64,000 bases of DNA, taken from the NCBI GenBank assembly GCA_011391085.1, contig JAABRD010000015.1:36940-100939 (forward strand). Direction: 5' to 3'. The stretch's first letter is position 1; every line of letters starts with the position of its first letter. Both the position numbers and the translations under genes were made by a program. Positions 34,281 to 42,344 of this stretch are shown piece after piece. Below the pieces are notes generated by a model. It was not told where the DNA came from. It did not search any database and saw only the letters and a list, made by a program, of their open reading frames with translations. This DNA is from Thiotrichaceae bacterium. Its GTDB lineage: Bacteria; Pseudomonadota; Gammaproteobacteria; Beggiatoales; Beggiatoaceae.

Positions 34281-35756
34281 ATGCCCTGGCAACCCATACA
34301 AGATTTACCCACCAACTGGCAAATTTTAGCCAGTTCTGAATTACCTTCTTTAGTGACGGTTTGGCAGGAACAAGCCGACCGTCTGCGTAACTCTGGTGAA
34401 TTTAAAACCTTCATGACCAAGTTACGCCGGGAAATAGCGATTGAAACGGGCATCATCGAACAACTCTATGACCTTGACCGTGGTATCACTCGCTTATTGA
34501 TTGAACAAGGTATCAATGAAGCACTGATTCCTCATGGGGCGACGAATCGTCCCGTCAAACAAGTCGTGGCACTCATCCAAAGTCAAGAAGAAGCCGTTGA
34601 GGGACTCTTTGATTTCGTAGGCGGCCAAAGAACCCTATCCACCTCATACATCAAGCAGTTGCATCAAGTTCTCACGCAACATCAAGAAACCATTGATGCC
34701 TTGGTGCCTGCTACAGGACAAATTATTGTGGTACCGTTGCGACGTGGCGATTGGAAACAACACCCGAATAATCCGCTTCGGCCTGACCATTCGGTTCACG
34801 AGTATTGTCCCCCTGAACACGTTGCGGCGGAAATGGATAGATTGATTGAATGGCATCATACACATCATCAACAAGGCGTACCTCCTGAAGTAGAAGCGGC
34901 TTGGTTGCATCATCGATTTACGCAAATTCATCCGTTTCAAGACGGTAATGGTCGGGTCGCCCGGTGCCTCGCCAGTCTGGTTTTTCTTCAGGCCGGCTGG
35001 TTTCCCTTAGTGGTTACTCGTGATGATCGAACTGCCTATATTACGGCTTTGGAACAAGCCGACCAAGGTGAGTTAACCCAGTTGATTCACTTCTTTGCCA
35101 GAACTCAGAAACAAGCTTTCATTCGTAGTCTGAGTGTGTCAGAACAAGTCCTCGCCGAAGGACGCCGGGCACAAGTTATTATTACCGCTATTGCTAATAA
35201 ACTCAAGCAAAATCCGTCCTCTACTCTTCAGCAACGCTGTCAACAAGCGGAAAGTTTTGCAACCCAATTATTTGAGATAGCTTCTCAACGTTTACAGGAG
35301 ATTGCCGAAGAAATTAGATTGTCAGTTCAAAATCTGGTCAACCCAGGTCAAATCGTTAAGGTCGTGTCGGCTAGTGCAATGGATAGTTCCCATTCTTACT
35401 ATCATCGCTACCAAGTGGCAGAAACGGCCAAGCAATTGCAATATTTTGCGAATTTGCGTAGCTATCACGCCTGGGTACAATTAGTTATCAACGTCAGTGT
35501 ACCTACGAGAATTTTGATTTCCTTTCATGTGCTTGGTCATGAGTATCGAGGACTACTGGCAGTTTCAGCCTGTGCTTACCATCGTGATGATGTGGAAGAA
35601 GGAGAACGTGGCAATATCAGTGATATTCAAGCGTTGACCGTTTCTCCTTTCCAATTTTCTTATGCCGATGATGCTGATCAGTTGAAGGAACGTTTTCGGC
35701 AATGGTTAGAAGAAGTCGTGGTGACGGGCTTGGAGTATTGGAATAAGAGTCTCTAA
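34281..35756 (+). CDS. Fic-family AMPylation-like protein
   Basis: 491 residues from ATG 34281 (MPWQPIQDLP); the longer frame from 34176 includes block-derived sequence and is unlikely. The Fic core motif HPFQDGNGRVAR (217-228) has the catalytic His and the anion-hole/Arg residues intact. An N-terminal inhibitory-helix-like segment reads IETGIIEQLYDLD, i.e. TxxxE followed by Gln where Gly/Asn is usual. The C-terminal 200 residues are helical and unrecognised. Fic enzymes modify proteins with AMP or other nucleotides. Its position among TA modules suggests a toxin or host-target modifier. Confidence 0.9.
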   Translation: MPWQPIQDLPTNWQILASSELPSLVTVWQEQADRLRNSGEFKTFMTKLRREIAIETGIIEQLYDLDRGITRLLIEQGINEALIPHGATNRPVKQVVALIQSQEEAVEGLFDFVGGQRTLSTSYIKQLHQVLTQHQETIDALVPATGQIIVVPLRRGDWKQHPNNPLRPDHSVHEYCPPEHVAAEMDRLIEWHHTHHQQGVPPEVEAAWLHHRFTQIHPFQDGNGRVARCLASLVFLQAGWFPLVVTRDDRTAYITALEQADQGELTQLIHFFARTQKQAFIRSLSVSEQVLAEGRRAQVIITAIANKLKQNPSSTLQQRCQQAESFATQLFEIASQRLQEIAEEIRLSVQNLVNPGQIVKVVSASAMDSSHSYYHRYQVAETAKQLQYFANLRSYHAWVQLVINVSVPTRILISFHVLGHEYRGLLAVSACAYHRDDVEEGERGNISDIQALTVSPFQFSYADDADQLKERFRQWLEEVVVTGLEYWNKSL

Positions 35757-35820
35757 AAAATTTCCTGGTCATCTCGCACTATTTGGTTAACTCCGGTCCT
35801 ATCTCTCTTCCCGCGCTTCC

Positions 35821-35864
35821 AAAAACCTCGTCACTTTCCAAACCTGACGAGGTTTCATGTTTTT
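35821..35864 (+). terminator. Repeated terminator T4
   Basis: CCTCGTCA ... TGACGAGG stem followed by TTTCATGTTTTTG, 64 bases after the Fic gene. Block beta follows. Confidence 0.85.
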
Positions 35865-35865
35865 G

Positions 35866-35913
35866 TCACAACAAATATTTTCTTGACAAAGTCCAAATAA
35901 TCATGCTAAAGTC
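35866..35913 (+). promoter_or_regulatory. Block beta with promoter-like motif, copy 2
   Basis: TTGACA (35883-35888), 16 bases, GCTAAA (35905-35910). Nearly identical to 33036-33083. It lies about 330 bases upstream of the VapB-like gene. The intervening 35914-36242 is AT-rich and holds no recognised gene. Confidence 0.5.
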
Positions 35914-36242
35914 AACGAATATTGATAATAACATAGTCGTTTGATTGCCACTCCATTCACCAACAACCGTTCCTCCCCCTTGACTGATTTGATAAGTGCC
36001 ACCATTATATAACATGATTATAGCCCCTCGCTTTCTACTAGGAGATAAGCTTAGAAAAATGGAAAGCGATTATGACTACGCTGGGGAATGTGTAAAAAAC
36101 ATTCCTCAAATTTTTTCTAACACCATCAATAACTTCAAAAATGTCTGACCTATCTTACCATTTCTTCATATTTGTTGACCTTTGGAATTTTCAATGATTC
36201 GTGAATCAGTCCCCCTAAACTCCTTATAAGAAGTCACCCCCA

Positions 36243-36530
36243 ATGTTCACAAAGACACCTGAAACATTTTATCTCACTCTCTCCGCCAATGGTCAAGTGA
36301 CCTTCCCCCCCAGCCTTTGTCAAGCACAACAATGGAAAGCTGGACAAACTTTGGTTATTATGGTACAATCTGAAGGTCTCCTCATTCAATCTCCCTCTCC
36401 CTTCCCACCCACCACACTGGCTGAAGTGGCGGGTTGTTTAGCTTATCAAGGTCCCCCGAAGACTTTGGAGGATATGGAAAATGCCATCGACACCGAATTA
36501 CAAGAACGCGCTGTGTGCGGTAGATACTAA
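36243..36530 (+). CDS. AbrB/VapB-like antitoxin
   Basis: 95 residues. The N-terminal LTLSANGQVTFPPSLCQAQQWKAGQTLVIMVQSEGLLIQ has the swapped-hairpin AbrB/SpoVT pattern. Typical VapB antitoxins bind their own promoter with this domain. The C-terminal part (LEDMENAIDTELQERAV) is the expected toxin-binding helix. It overlaps the PIN gene by 50 bases, so expression is translationally coupled. Confidence 0.85.
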   Translation: MFTKTPETFYLTLSANGQVTFPPSLCQAQQWKAGQTLVIMVQSEGLLIQSPSPFPPTTLAEVAGCLAYQGPPKTLEDMENAIDTELQERAVCGRY

Positions 36531-36951
36531 CATCGTGGTACGATTATTGACCAGAGACGATGAGGTGCAATATCAAATCGCGTGGAACATTTTTGAACAA
36601 GACTCGATTTGGTTAATTGACACCGTGATTTTAGAAACAGAATGGGTTTTAAGAAAACTCTATCATTTTGAAAAGGATAAAATTATCAAATCGTTACGAT
36701 ACCTACTGGGATTACCTAATGTCATAGTTGAAAATGTTCTGGTGTTAAATAACGCCCTCAACTGGTCTGAACAAGGACTCGATTTTGCTGATGCACTGCA
36801 TTTAGCGAAAAGTTATCCTGCCCATCGTTTTTTAACTTTTGATGAGAAATTTGCCAAAAGAAGTTCACTGACCGTAAGCCTGGTCAAAGTGGAAATGGCG
36901 ACGGGTTTATCATCATCCACCTCCATTTCTTCTGAACCGAAACTGGCATAG
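36481..36951 (+). CDS. VapC-like PIN-domain ribonuclease toxin
   Basis: 156 residues. PIN motifs: VDTNIVVRLLTRDD (first Asp about residue 15), E in LETEWVLR, and DFADALHLA (about 101-109) with the metal-binding Asp. The RFLTFDEKFAKR block completes the site. The ATG at 36481 lies within the antitoxin gene; no better downstream start exists. It is presumably held inactive by the upstream VapB-like partner and would cut tRNA or other structured RNA when free. The C-terminal 14 residues are Ser/Thr-rich. Confidence 0.9.
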   Translation: MPSTPNYKNALCAVDTNIVVRLLTRDDEVQYQIAWNIFEQDSIWLIDTVILETEWVLRKLYHFEKDKIIKSLRYLLGLPNVIVENVLVLNNALNWSEQGLDFADALHLAKSYPAHRFLTFDEKFAKRSSLTVSLVKVEMATGLSSSTSISSEPKLA

Positions 36952-36979
36952 GATAGCGGTTACCCTCCCCCCTCTTTTC

Positions 36980-37024
36980 CAAAAACCTCGTCACTTTCCA
37001 AACCTGACGAGGTTTCATGTTTTT
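36980..37024 (+). terminator. Repeated terminator T5
   Basis: CCTCGTCA ... TGACGAGG stem followed by TTTCATGTTTTTG, 28 bases after the VapC-like gene. Block alpha follows. Confidence 0.85.
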
Positions 37025-37130
37025 GCCAGCCCGTGTAGAATAAGCAACTAGGCCACCCATGACCCACCAAATTAACGATCAAACCTTCTCTCTCCTAAAT
37101 TTCCACTGGTTTAGGGCTTGACTGATCTCT
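37025..37130 (+). repeat. Block alpha, long copy 2
   Basis: CCCGTGTAGAATAAGCAACT through GCCACCCATGACCCACC and GTTTAGGGCTTGACTGATCT. It matches 33995-34100 with scattered base changes. Here it is followed by gene-less DNA up to 37249. Confidence 0.75.
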
Positions 37131-37249
37131 TATTTAGAATTTGAACATTAAGTATCAGTTTATCAAGGTGAGTCGAAAATTTTTCAAGGAGGGCTTGATA
37201 TTCGTACCCAAAATCATTATCATACATGATGAGTGGATTTTAAAATGTT

Positions 37250-37282
37250 AGACCTACGAAGTTTTGAAAACCTCGTAGGTCT
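37250..37282 (-). terminator. Hairpin downstream of the 377-aa membrane protein gene
   Basis: AGACCTACGA and TCGTAGGTCT around GTTTTGAAAACC, followed on the minus strand by an AT-rich stretch (TAACATTTTAAAATCC). It lies five bases from the stop codon and is a good candidate intrinsic terminator. Confidence 0.7.
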
Positions 37283-37286
37283 TTGG

Positions 37287-38420
37287 TTACTGCCTGAATA
37301 CCAATAATACCAATTGAACCCCGAAAGACACGGCTGCGGGCACACCAGCTATCCAACACGCCAACTTAACTTTAGTCTCAAAATTTTGTATCTGGGCATC
37401 TCTTACACCGATCAACTCTTTTAGTTCCTTTTTTATGTCTCTCTCCTTATCCTTGCCAATCGGACCAGCACCTTCTACTTTGACTTCAGGTGATCGTGTC
37501 ATCTCACGTATCCAGCGAATAGGAAGTCTAACAACAAAATACGTTCCTACCGCCCAAAAACAATATAGACCGGCTACAACCATCATGCTGTAGGGATCAT
37601 CAACTCCGGAAGGTTTTCCTACAGCATGAACAATTGCCACTGTAGAAAACGATACGAGTATGGTCCAAATTACTACCAATAAAGCTTTTGCATATCTGAG
37701 TACCAATATTCTCAAACTAGAGGCATGTCTGGCCAACATAACCTCAGTAAATGCCACTTCGTCCACCAAATTACGGTCATAAGCACCACTCAAACCAAAT
37801 ATGGCATTGAAATGTTCCTTTTCCCTTTTAGTTTCTTTAGAGGAGGAAGCATTCAGATTTGGTAGATCTTTTCTCGTTTCAGGAATAATCCCGTCCTTTA
37901 CCACGTCATCGTAATATTTCTTCTCCTTTTCATCCTCATCGTCAAAAGGCAGTGCAAATTTACGCAAGCCAGAACCATAATCATCATCTGAATACTGAAT
38001 TTCTAAAACTTTCTTCTTTGGTGATGATGCCTCATCTGGTGGTAATACGCTGGCTGGTATTACAAAACGCGGAGTACGAGTGCTATACCCTGGAAAATTG
38101 CCAGCAAAATAAAATTCAACGAGGTCTTTTAAAAGAAGATACAAGGAGTATAATGGCAACGCCAGTGATATTACAAATGGCACCACTAACGGTAAACTCA
38201 CTAAAATGGAACTTGTATTAGTTACCAGGATAACCATCATATCTCGAACCACATCCCTAAACAACAGCGGAAAAAGAATCAGCAACCCCGCGCCGTTTAA
38301 AAATATTCCAGCAACTCGGTGCATGGTAGATAATCGAACTTCTGCACGTTGCAAATAAACCCTCATGCCGTTGCGTTCGTCAGGTGGTATCGGTTTTTCG
38401 ATCGCTTTTGGTGTAGACAT
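37287..38420 (-). CDS. Multi-pass membrane protein of unknown function
   Basis: 377 residues; no family recognised. Hydrophobic segments lie at about 36-60 (VAGIFLNGAGLLILFPLLF), 65-110 (two passes, ILVSLPLVVPFVISLALPLYSLYLLL), about 250-272 (LLVVIWTILVSFSTVAIVHAV), about 282-302 and about 350-375. Between them is a cytoplasm-like, strongly charged loop (DDEDEKEKKYYDDVV, SSKETKREKEHF). A motif of Asp/Lys-rich linker between membrane pairs could support signal-gated channel or effector activity, but this is speculative. It sits just past the toxin/defence cassettes and has its own terminator. Confidence 0.75.
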   Translation of the reverse strand: MSTPKAIEKPIPPDERNGMRVYLQRAEVRLSTMHRVAGIFLNGAGLLILFPLLFRDVVRDMMVILVTNTSSILVSLPLVVPFVISLALPLYSLYLLLKDLVEFYFAGNFPGYSTRTPRFVIPASVLPPDEASSPKKKVLEIQYSDDDYGSGLRKFALPFDDEDEKEKKYYDDVVKDGIIPETRKDLPNLNASSSKETKREKEHFNAIFGLSGAYDRNLVDEVAFTEVMLARHASSLRILVLRYAKALLVVIWTILVSFSTVAIVHAVGKPSGVDDPYSMMVVAGLYCFWAVGTYFVVRLPIRWIREMTRSPEVKVEGAGPIGKDKERDIKKELKELIGVRDAQIQNFETKVKLACWIAGVPAAVSFGVQLVLLVFRQ

Positions 38421-38893
38421 ACAATCAATAATGTCTCCTAATGTCTATAAAAATTAACCCTGAAACTTTGACTATGACTCTTAGGCCAAGAAAAAGTTTG
38501 CAAAGTCTCCGTACTTAGTCTTTTCTCGTTTCCACGCAACAGATATTATTTGAGATACGTCGTTGAATGGAAAAAAGTGTTGATAATTAACAACTTTCTT
38601 AAAGTATTTCAAATATATCACTTGAAAAAATTATAATAGTCACTAATATACATGTTAGACTAAATTATACCATTCTACATGTACAACAGCAATTATAAGG
38701 GACCAAAACATCAAAATCTACTGACAAACATTAGAATTTAACATTAGGATACATTAGAATTTTTAGCAACTATAAAAGTATAATAGTGGTGACTATCATT
38801 CCACTAAACCTGACAGGTCTTTAAGACCTGTCAGGTTTGACACCTCAATGGTGTCTCTTTATTCACACCCTTTATCAAACCTAATTTATCATC
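38421..38893. other. AT-rich intergenic region with one terminator-like hairpin
   Basis: AT-rich DNA upstream of the membrane protein gene, probably holding its promoter. At 38806-38838, AAACCTGACAGGTC pairs with GACCTGTCAGGTTT, a near copy of the 5638 hairpin. No gene is seen. Confidence 0.6.
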
Positions 38894-39403
38894 ATGGCCA
38901 AACCCCTCGAAGAACAATTCCTTCAAGCCAAAGAACAATGGGATTTAGAACGTTTATATACCGACCTTGCTACTGTGAAAGGCAAGAATTTGTCACGGGT
39001 GGAAAGGGTACACTTGCGTGGTTTGCTGTGTGGTCACAGTCCCACTGAAATTGCGGAGATTCTGCATAAAAGTCCTAGAGGGATTGAAGTCGATTTGTGT
39101 AATCGTTTGTATCGCTATATCAAAAAATTACTTCAGCGCGAGGAGGAGGAACGGTTGGAGAATTGGCGAAGTGTTTGTCAATGGTTAATGGAGGCGGGGT
39201 ATCGGATTCAGCAACAAATCAATCAATTGGAGTCTCAATTAAATCATTCTGAACCGGCCCAAATTCAAATCAATGTGTGTTCTATTAACATATCAAATTT
39301 CACTAATCTCACCATCCAAAATCTTAACGAACAATTAAAACGTGGTGGGAACATCATTCTTGTTTTCCAATTGCCTCCTGTTACCGCTTCTTCTGAAAAA
39401 TAA
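38894..39403 (+). CDS. HTH-like small protein, paralog of the one at 25921
   Basis: 169 residues. Residues about 12-80 (WDLERLYTDLATVKGKNLSRVERVHLRGLLCGHSPTEIAEILHKSPRGIEVDLCNRLYRYIKKLLQ) parallel the protein at 25921-26466, including the HLRGLLCG box and an HTH. The C-terminal beta-rich tail (QIQINVCSINISNFTNLTIQNLNEQL) is unlike its paralog. Such HTH modules occur on effector proteins in complex multicellular bacteria. Here the domain is free-standing. Function unknown; DNA binding or protein docking is inferred. Confidence 0.65.
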   Translation: MAKPLEEQFLQAKEQWDLERLYTDLATVKGKNLSRVERVHLRGLLCGHSPTEIAEILHKSPRGIEVDLCNRLYRYIKKLLQREEEERLENWRSVCQWLMEAGYRIQQQINQLESQLNHSEPAQIQINVCSINISNFTNLTIQNLNEQLKRGGNIILVFQLPPVTASSEK

Positions 39404-39781
39404 TGAAGGAAATAAAAAATAGGAAAGTCAGATAGGGTGGGCAAATGTCTTTTTGTTTGCCCACCGTTTACCACGAAGGTGGGTGGATGAGGTGGGCAAC
39501 GATAAACCTGTTGCCCACCCTACATGATTGATCAAAATTCACCAATTTGAGCATAATACGTTGTCCTGTGCAACCAATAAACACCTCCATTTCTCTTAAT
39601 GCCGTTTGACTAATCAACACTTCTTCTTCTTCCTGTTCCAACAATTTGTAGTAGTGTAAGGTGGACTGGTGTTTATTGGCCCACCTTCTTTGCAATGCGG
39701 GGGCAACGATAAACTTGTTGCCCCCCTACATAGACTGAATGTCAAACAATATGCTATCATTTAAGGGTAGTGATGAAATGT
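39404..39781. other. Intergenic region with GGTGGGCAACGATAAAC repeats
   Basis: GTGGGCAACGATAAACCTGT (39493) and GGGCAACGATAAACTTGTTG (39701) are near-identical units on either side of a segment that reads, on the minus strand, LLEQEEEEVLISQTALREMEVFIGCTGQR. The latter has no start signal and is judged a possible gene remnant. No intact gene is seen. Confidence 0.45.
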
Positions 39782-39939
39782 GGGTAGTGATGCAATCTGG
39801 GTGATATTCATGTTGCCCTCACCCCCGGCCCCTACGGGCGTGGGGAGAACGGCGGTACCCGTGGTTTTCACCCCTCTCCCCCTGGGAGAGGGGCCGGGGG
39901 TGAGGGTAAACATATCACAAAGAATTGCATCACTACCCC
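39782..39939. repeat. Family N element (TAGTGATGCAAT ends, CCCTCACCCCCGG core)
   Basis: Ends GGGTAGTGATGCAATCTGGG and ATTGCATCACTACCC match family M. The core is a different palindrome, CCTCACCCCCGGCCCCTACG ... GGGCCGGGGGTGAGGG. Relatives: 45708-45858, 49811-49953, and a core-only copy at 44005-44102. Confidence 0.9.
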
Positions 39940-39986
39940 ATCCGCCATGTTTCAATTCCAAATGGTCAAGCCATACAATATAATCT

Positions 39987-42260
39987 ATGCCAACCCTGTC
40001 CCAAATTTTACAACAAGCAATTTCTCATCATCAAGCCGGTCAACTTCCGCAGGCTGAAGCACTGTATCGGCAAATTTTACAACTGGATTCCCAAAACGTG
40101 GATGCTTTGCATTTGTTAGGTGTCGTTGCTTACCAAGTTAACAATTATGAAGTGGCCACTCAACTGATTCAAATGGCCATTCAACTCAATCCCAGTGCCC
40201 CAGAGTTTTATAATAATTTAGGCACTGTCAAAGACAGTCAGCACCAATTCGCAGAGGCGATAAACTGTTATCAACAGGCGATTCGTTTGCGTCCTGACTA
40301 TGCCGAAGCACATCAGAATTTGGGTAACGTGTTCACTACCCAAAATCGCTTTTCGGAAGCGATTGGCTGTTATCAACAGGCGATTCAGTCACAACCCGTT
40401 TATCCGGAAGCCTATAATAATTTAGGCAATGCCCTCAAGGAACAAGGACAGTTAGAGGAGGCTTTCGCGTGTTTTCAACACGCCCTGACTCTTAAACCTA
40501 ACTCGGCGGAAGCCTATCACAACTTAGGCTGTCTCTTCCTCAAACAAAGGAAGTTAGCCGATGCCGAAACTCATTTGCAACGGGCGGTCAATTTGCGTCC
40601 CAATTTTGTAGAAGCCTATAGTAACTTAGGCAACGTTTATTTGGAACAGGGTCAGTTGGACGAAGCCGTACAAGTTCTTCAAGAAGCCCTTCGTATCAAT
40701 CCCCAGTTTGGGCAAGCCCACGGTATTTTAGGCAATGTGTTGGTCAAACAAAAGAAATTGATCGAAGCGAAAATTTGTTACGAAAATGCGTTGCGACTCA
40801 ATCCACAAGATGCCCTCACCTACAATAATCTTGGTAACGTGTATCGTGAACAAGGTTTTCTGGAGGAGGCGATTGACTATTATCGACATGCCACCACTTT
40901 ACAACCGGCCTTGGTTGAAGCCCATACCAATTTGGGTATTTCGTTGCAAAATCAAGGAAAACTTCGCGACGCGATAGCCCATCTGAGGAGAGTGTTAGAA
41001 ATCAAACCTGACTTTGCCGGCGTTTATAGTAGTCTTCTTCTCACCCTTAATTACAGTGTTGATGACAACCCAGCTACGGTGTTTGCAGAACATCAACGGT
41101 TTAATGAACGCTATGCAAAACCGTTGGCTTCCGTATGCAATATTTCATATCGCATTCCAGCGGTGAATCGAGGTGGACGTCTCAGGGTAGGTTATGTATC
41201 GTCAGACTTTCATCGGCATTCGGTGGCTTATTTTATCGAACCAATTTTGGCACACCACAACCATCAGCAATTTGAAATTTTCTGTTACCATAACAACACA
41301 CTTGAAGATGAGGTAACACAACGCATTCAGGGATGTGCTGACCATTTTCTTGTTTGTCCGAAGCTATCCGACGCAGAATTAGCGGATCGTATTCGACAGG
41401 ACCAGATTGATATTTTGGTGGACTTGATGGGACATTCGGGGGAGAATCGGATGTTAACGTTTGCCCGAAAACCGGCACCTATTTCTGCTACCTATTTGGG
41501 CTATCCCAACACCACGGGACTTACTGCGATAGATTATCGTTTGACAGATCACTATGCGGATCCAGAAGGAATGACGGAAGCATTCCATTCTGAAACGCTA
41601 GTGCGATTGCCTCAAAGTTTTCTATGCTATCGGCCCTTTGAAGACGGTCCTCCTCTGCAATCACCGCCGGTCACTCAAACGGGTTATCTCACCTTTGGCT
41701 GTTTTAATAATTACGCCAAAGTCAATCCTCCACTGTTACGTCTGTGGGCCCAGGTTCTTCATGCAGTAGAACGTTCTAAACTGATGATAAAGTTGAAGAC
41801 TTTAACCGACCGTGGCACTCGCCAAATATTAGAGGCACAAATGCTCCAATTGGGTATCTCCCCAGACCGTTTGATACTGATTGGCTACACCAACACTATA
41901 TTTGAACACCAGAGTATTTATAACGATGTTGACATTGCCCTAGACCCGTTTCCCTATTGTGGTACCACTACCACTTGCGAAGCCCTTTGGATGGGGGTTC
42001 CAGTGGTGACATTAGTGGGAAAGGTTCATGCGTCACGGGTAGGTTTCAGCATTTTATCCAACGTGGGTCTGACAGAATTGATTACTCATACCCCAGAAGA
42101 CTATGTAAAGACGTGCATTCGGTTAGCCCATGACAGAGATTATTTACAAACCTTTCGGAAGTCCATTCGTACTCGAATGCAACAGTCGCCGCTGTTAGAT
42201 GCGGTGGCACGAACTCGCGACTTGGAAAGTGTTTATCGTCAGTGGAGTGGAGTCAAGTGA
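39987..42260 (+). CDS. TPR-repeat GT41 (SPINDLY/O-GlcNAc transferase-like) glycosyltransferase
   Basis: 757 residues. About ten tetratricopeptide repeats of 34 residues fill residues 1-345 (e.g. PEAYNNLGNALKEQGQLEEAFACFQHALTL). The C-terminal half matches the SPINDLY-type GT41 catalytic domain: LRVGYVSSDFHRHSVAYFIE, DILVDLMGHSGENRM, TFGCFNNYAKVNPPLL, ALDPFPYCGTTTTCEALWMG. GT41 enzymes add GlcNAc or fucose to Ser/Thr of proteins. There is no signal peptide, so the enzyme is cytoplasmic. The acceptor protein is not identified. A palindromic element lies upstream; the start ATG is the first of the frame. Confidence 0.95.
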   Translation: MPTLSQILQQAISHHQAGQLPQAEALYRQILQLDSQNVDALHLLGVVAYQVNNYEVATQLIQMAIQLNPSAPEFYNNLGTVKDSQHQFAEAINCYQQAIRLRPDYAEAHQNLGNVFTTQNRFSEAIGCYQQAIQSQPVYPEAYNNLGNALKEQGQLEEAFACFQHALTLKPNSAEAYHNLGCLFLKQRKLADAETHLQRAVNLRPNFVEAYSNLGNVYLEQGQLDEAVQVLQEALRINPQFGQAHGILGNVLVKQKKLIEAKICYENALRLNPQDALTYNNLGNVYREQGFLEEAIDYYRHATTLQPALVEAHTNLGISLQNQGKLRDAIAHLRRVLEIKPDFAGVYSSLLLTLNYSVDDNPATVFAEHQRFNERYAKPLASVCNISYRIPAVNRGGRLRVGYVSSDFHRHSVAYFIEPILAHHNHQQFEIFCYHNNTLEDEVTQRIQGCADHFLVCPKLSDAELADRIRQDQIDILVDLMGHSGENRMLTFARKPAPISATYLGYPNTTGLTAIDYRLTDHYADPEGMTEAFHSETLVRLPQSFLCYRPFEDGPPLQSPPVTQTGYLTFGCFNNYAKVNPPLLRLWAQVLHAVERSKLMIKLKTLTDRGTRQILEAQMLQLGISPDRLILIGYTNTIFEHQSIYNDVDIALDPFPYCGTTTTCEALWMGVPVVTLVGKVHASRVGFSILSNVGLTELITHTPEDYVKTCIRLAHDRDYLQTFRKSIRTRMQQSPLLDAVARTRDLESVYRQWSGVK

Positions 42261-42344
42261 AAGTGGCGCCCCAAAACTTGTTTTGGGACTCCACCGTAGT
42301 CTGTGAGTCCAGTATTTCCCTGGTCAATTTCTCAATGGGTATGC

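Noticed and set aside
39468..39695. 75-codon minus-strand frame with LLEQEEEEVLISQTALREMEV
   Set aside because: No ribosome-binding site; its ends are made of dispersed repeats. Possibly a gene remnant but not supported as a gene.
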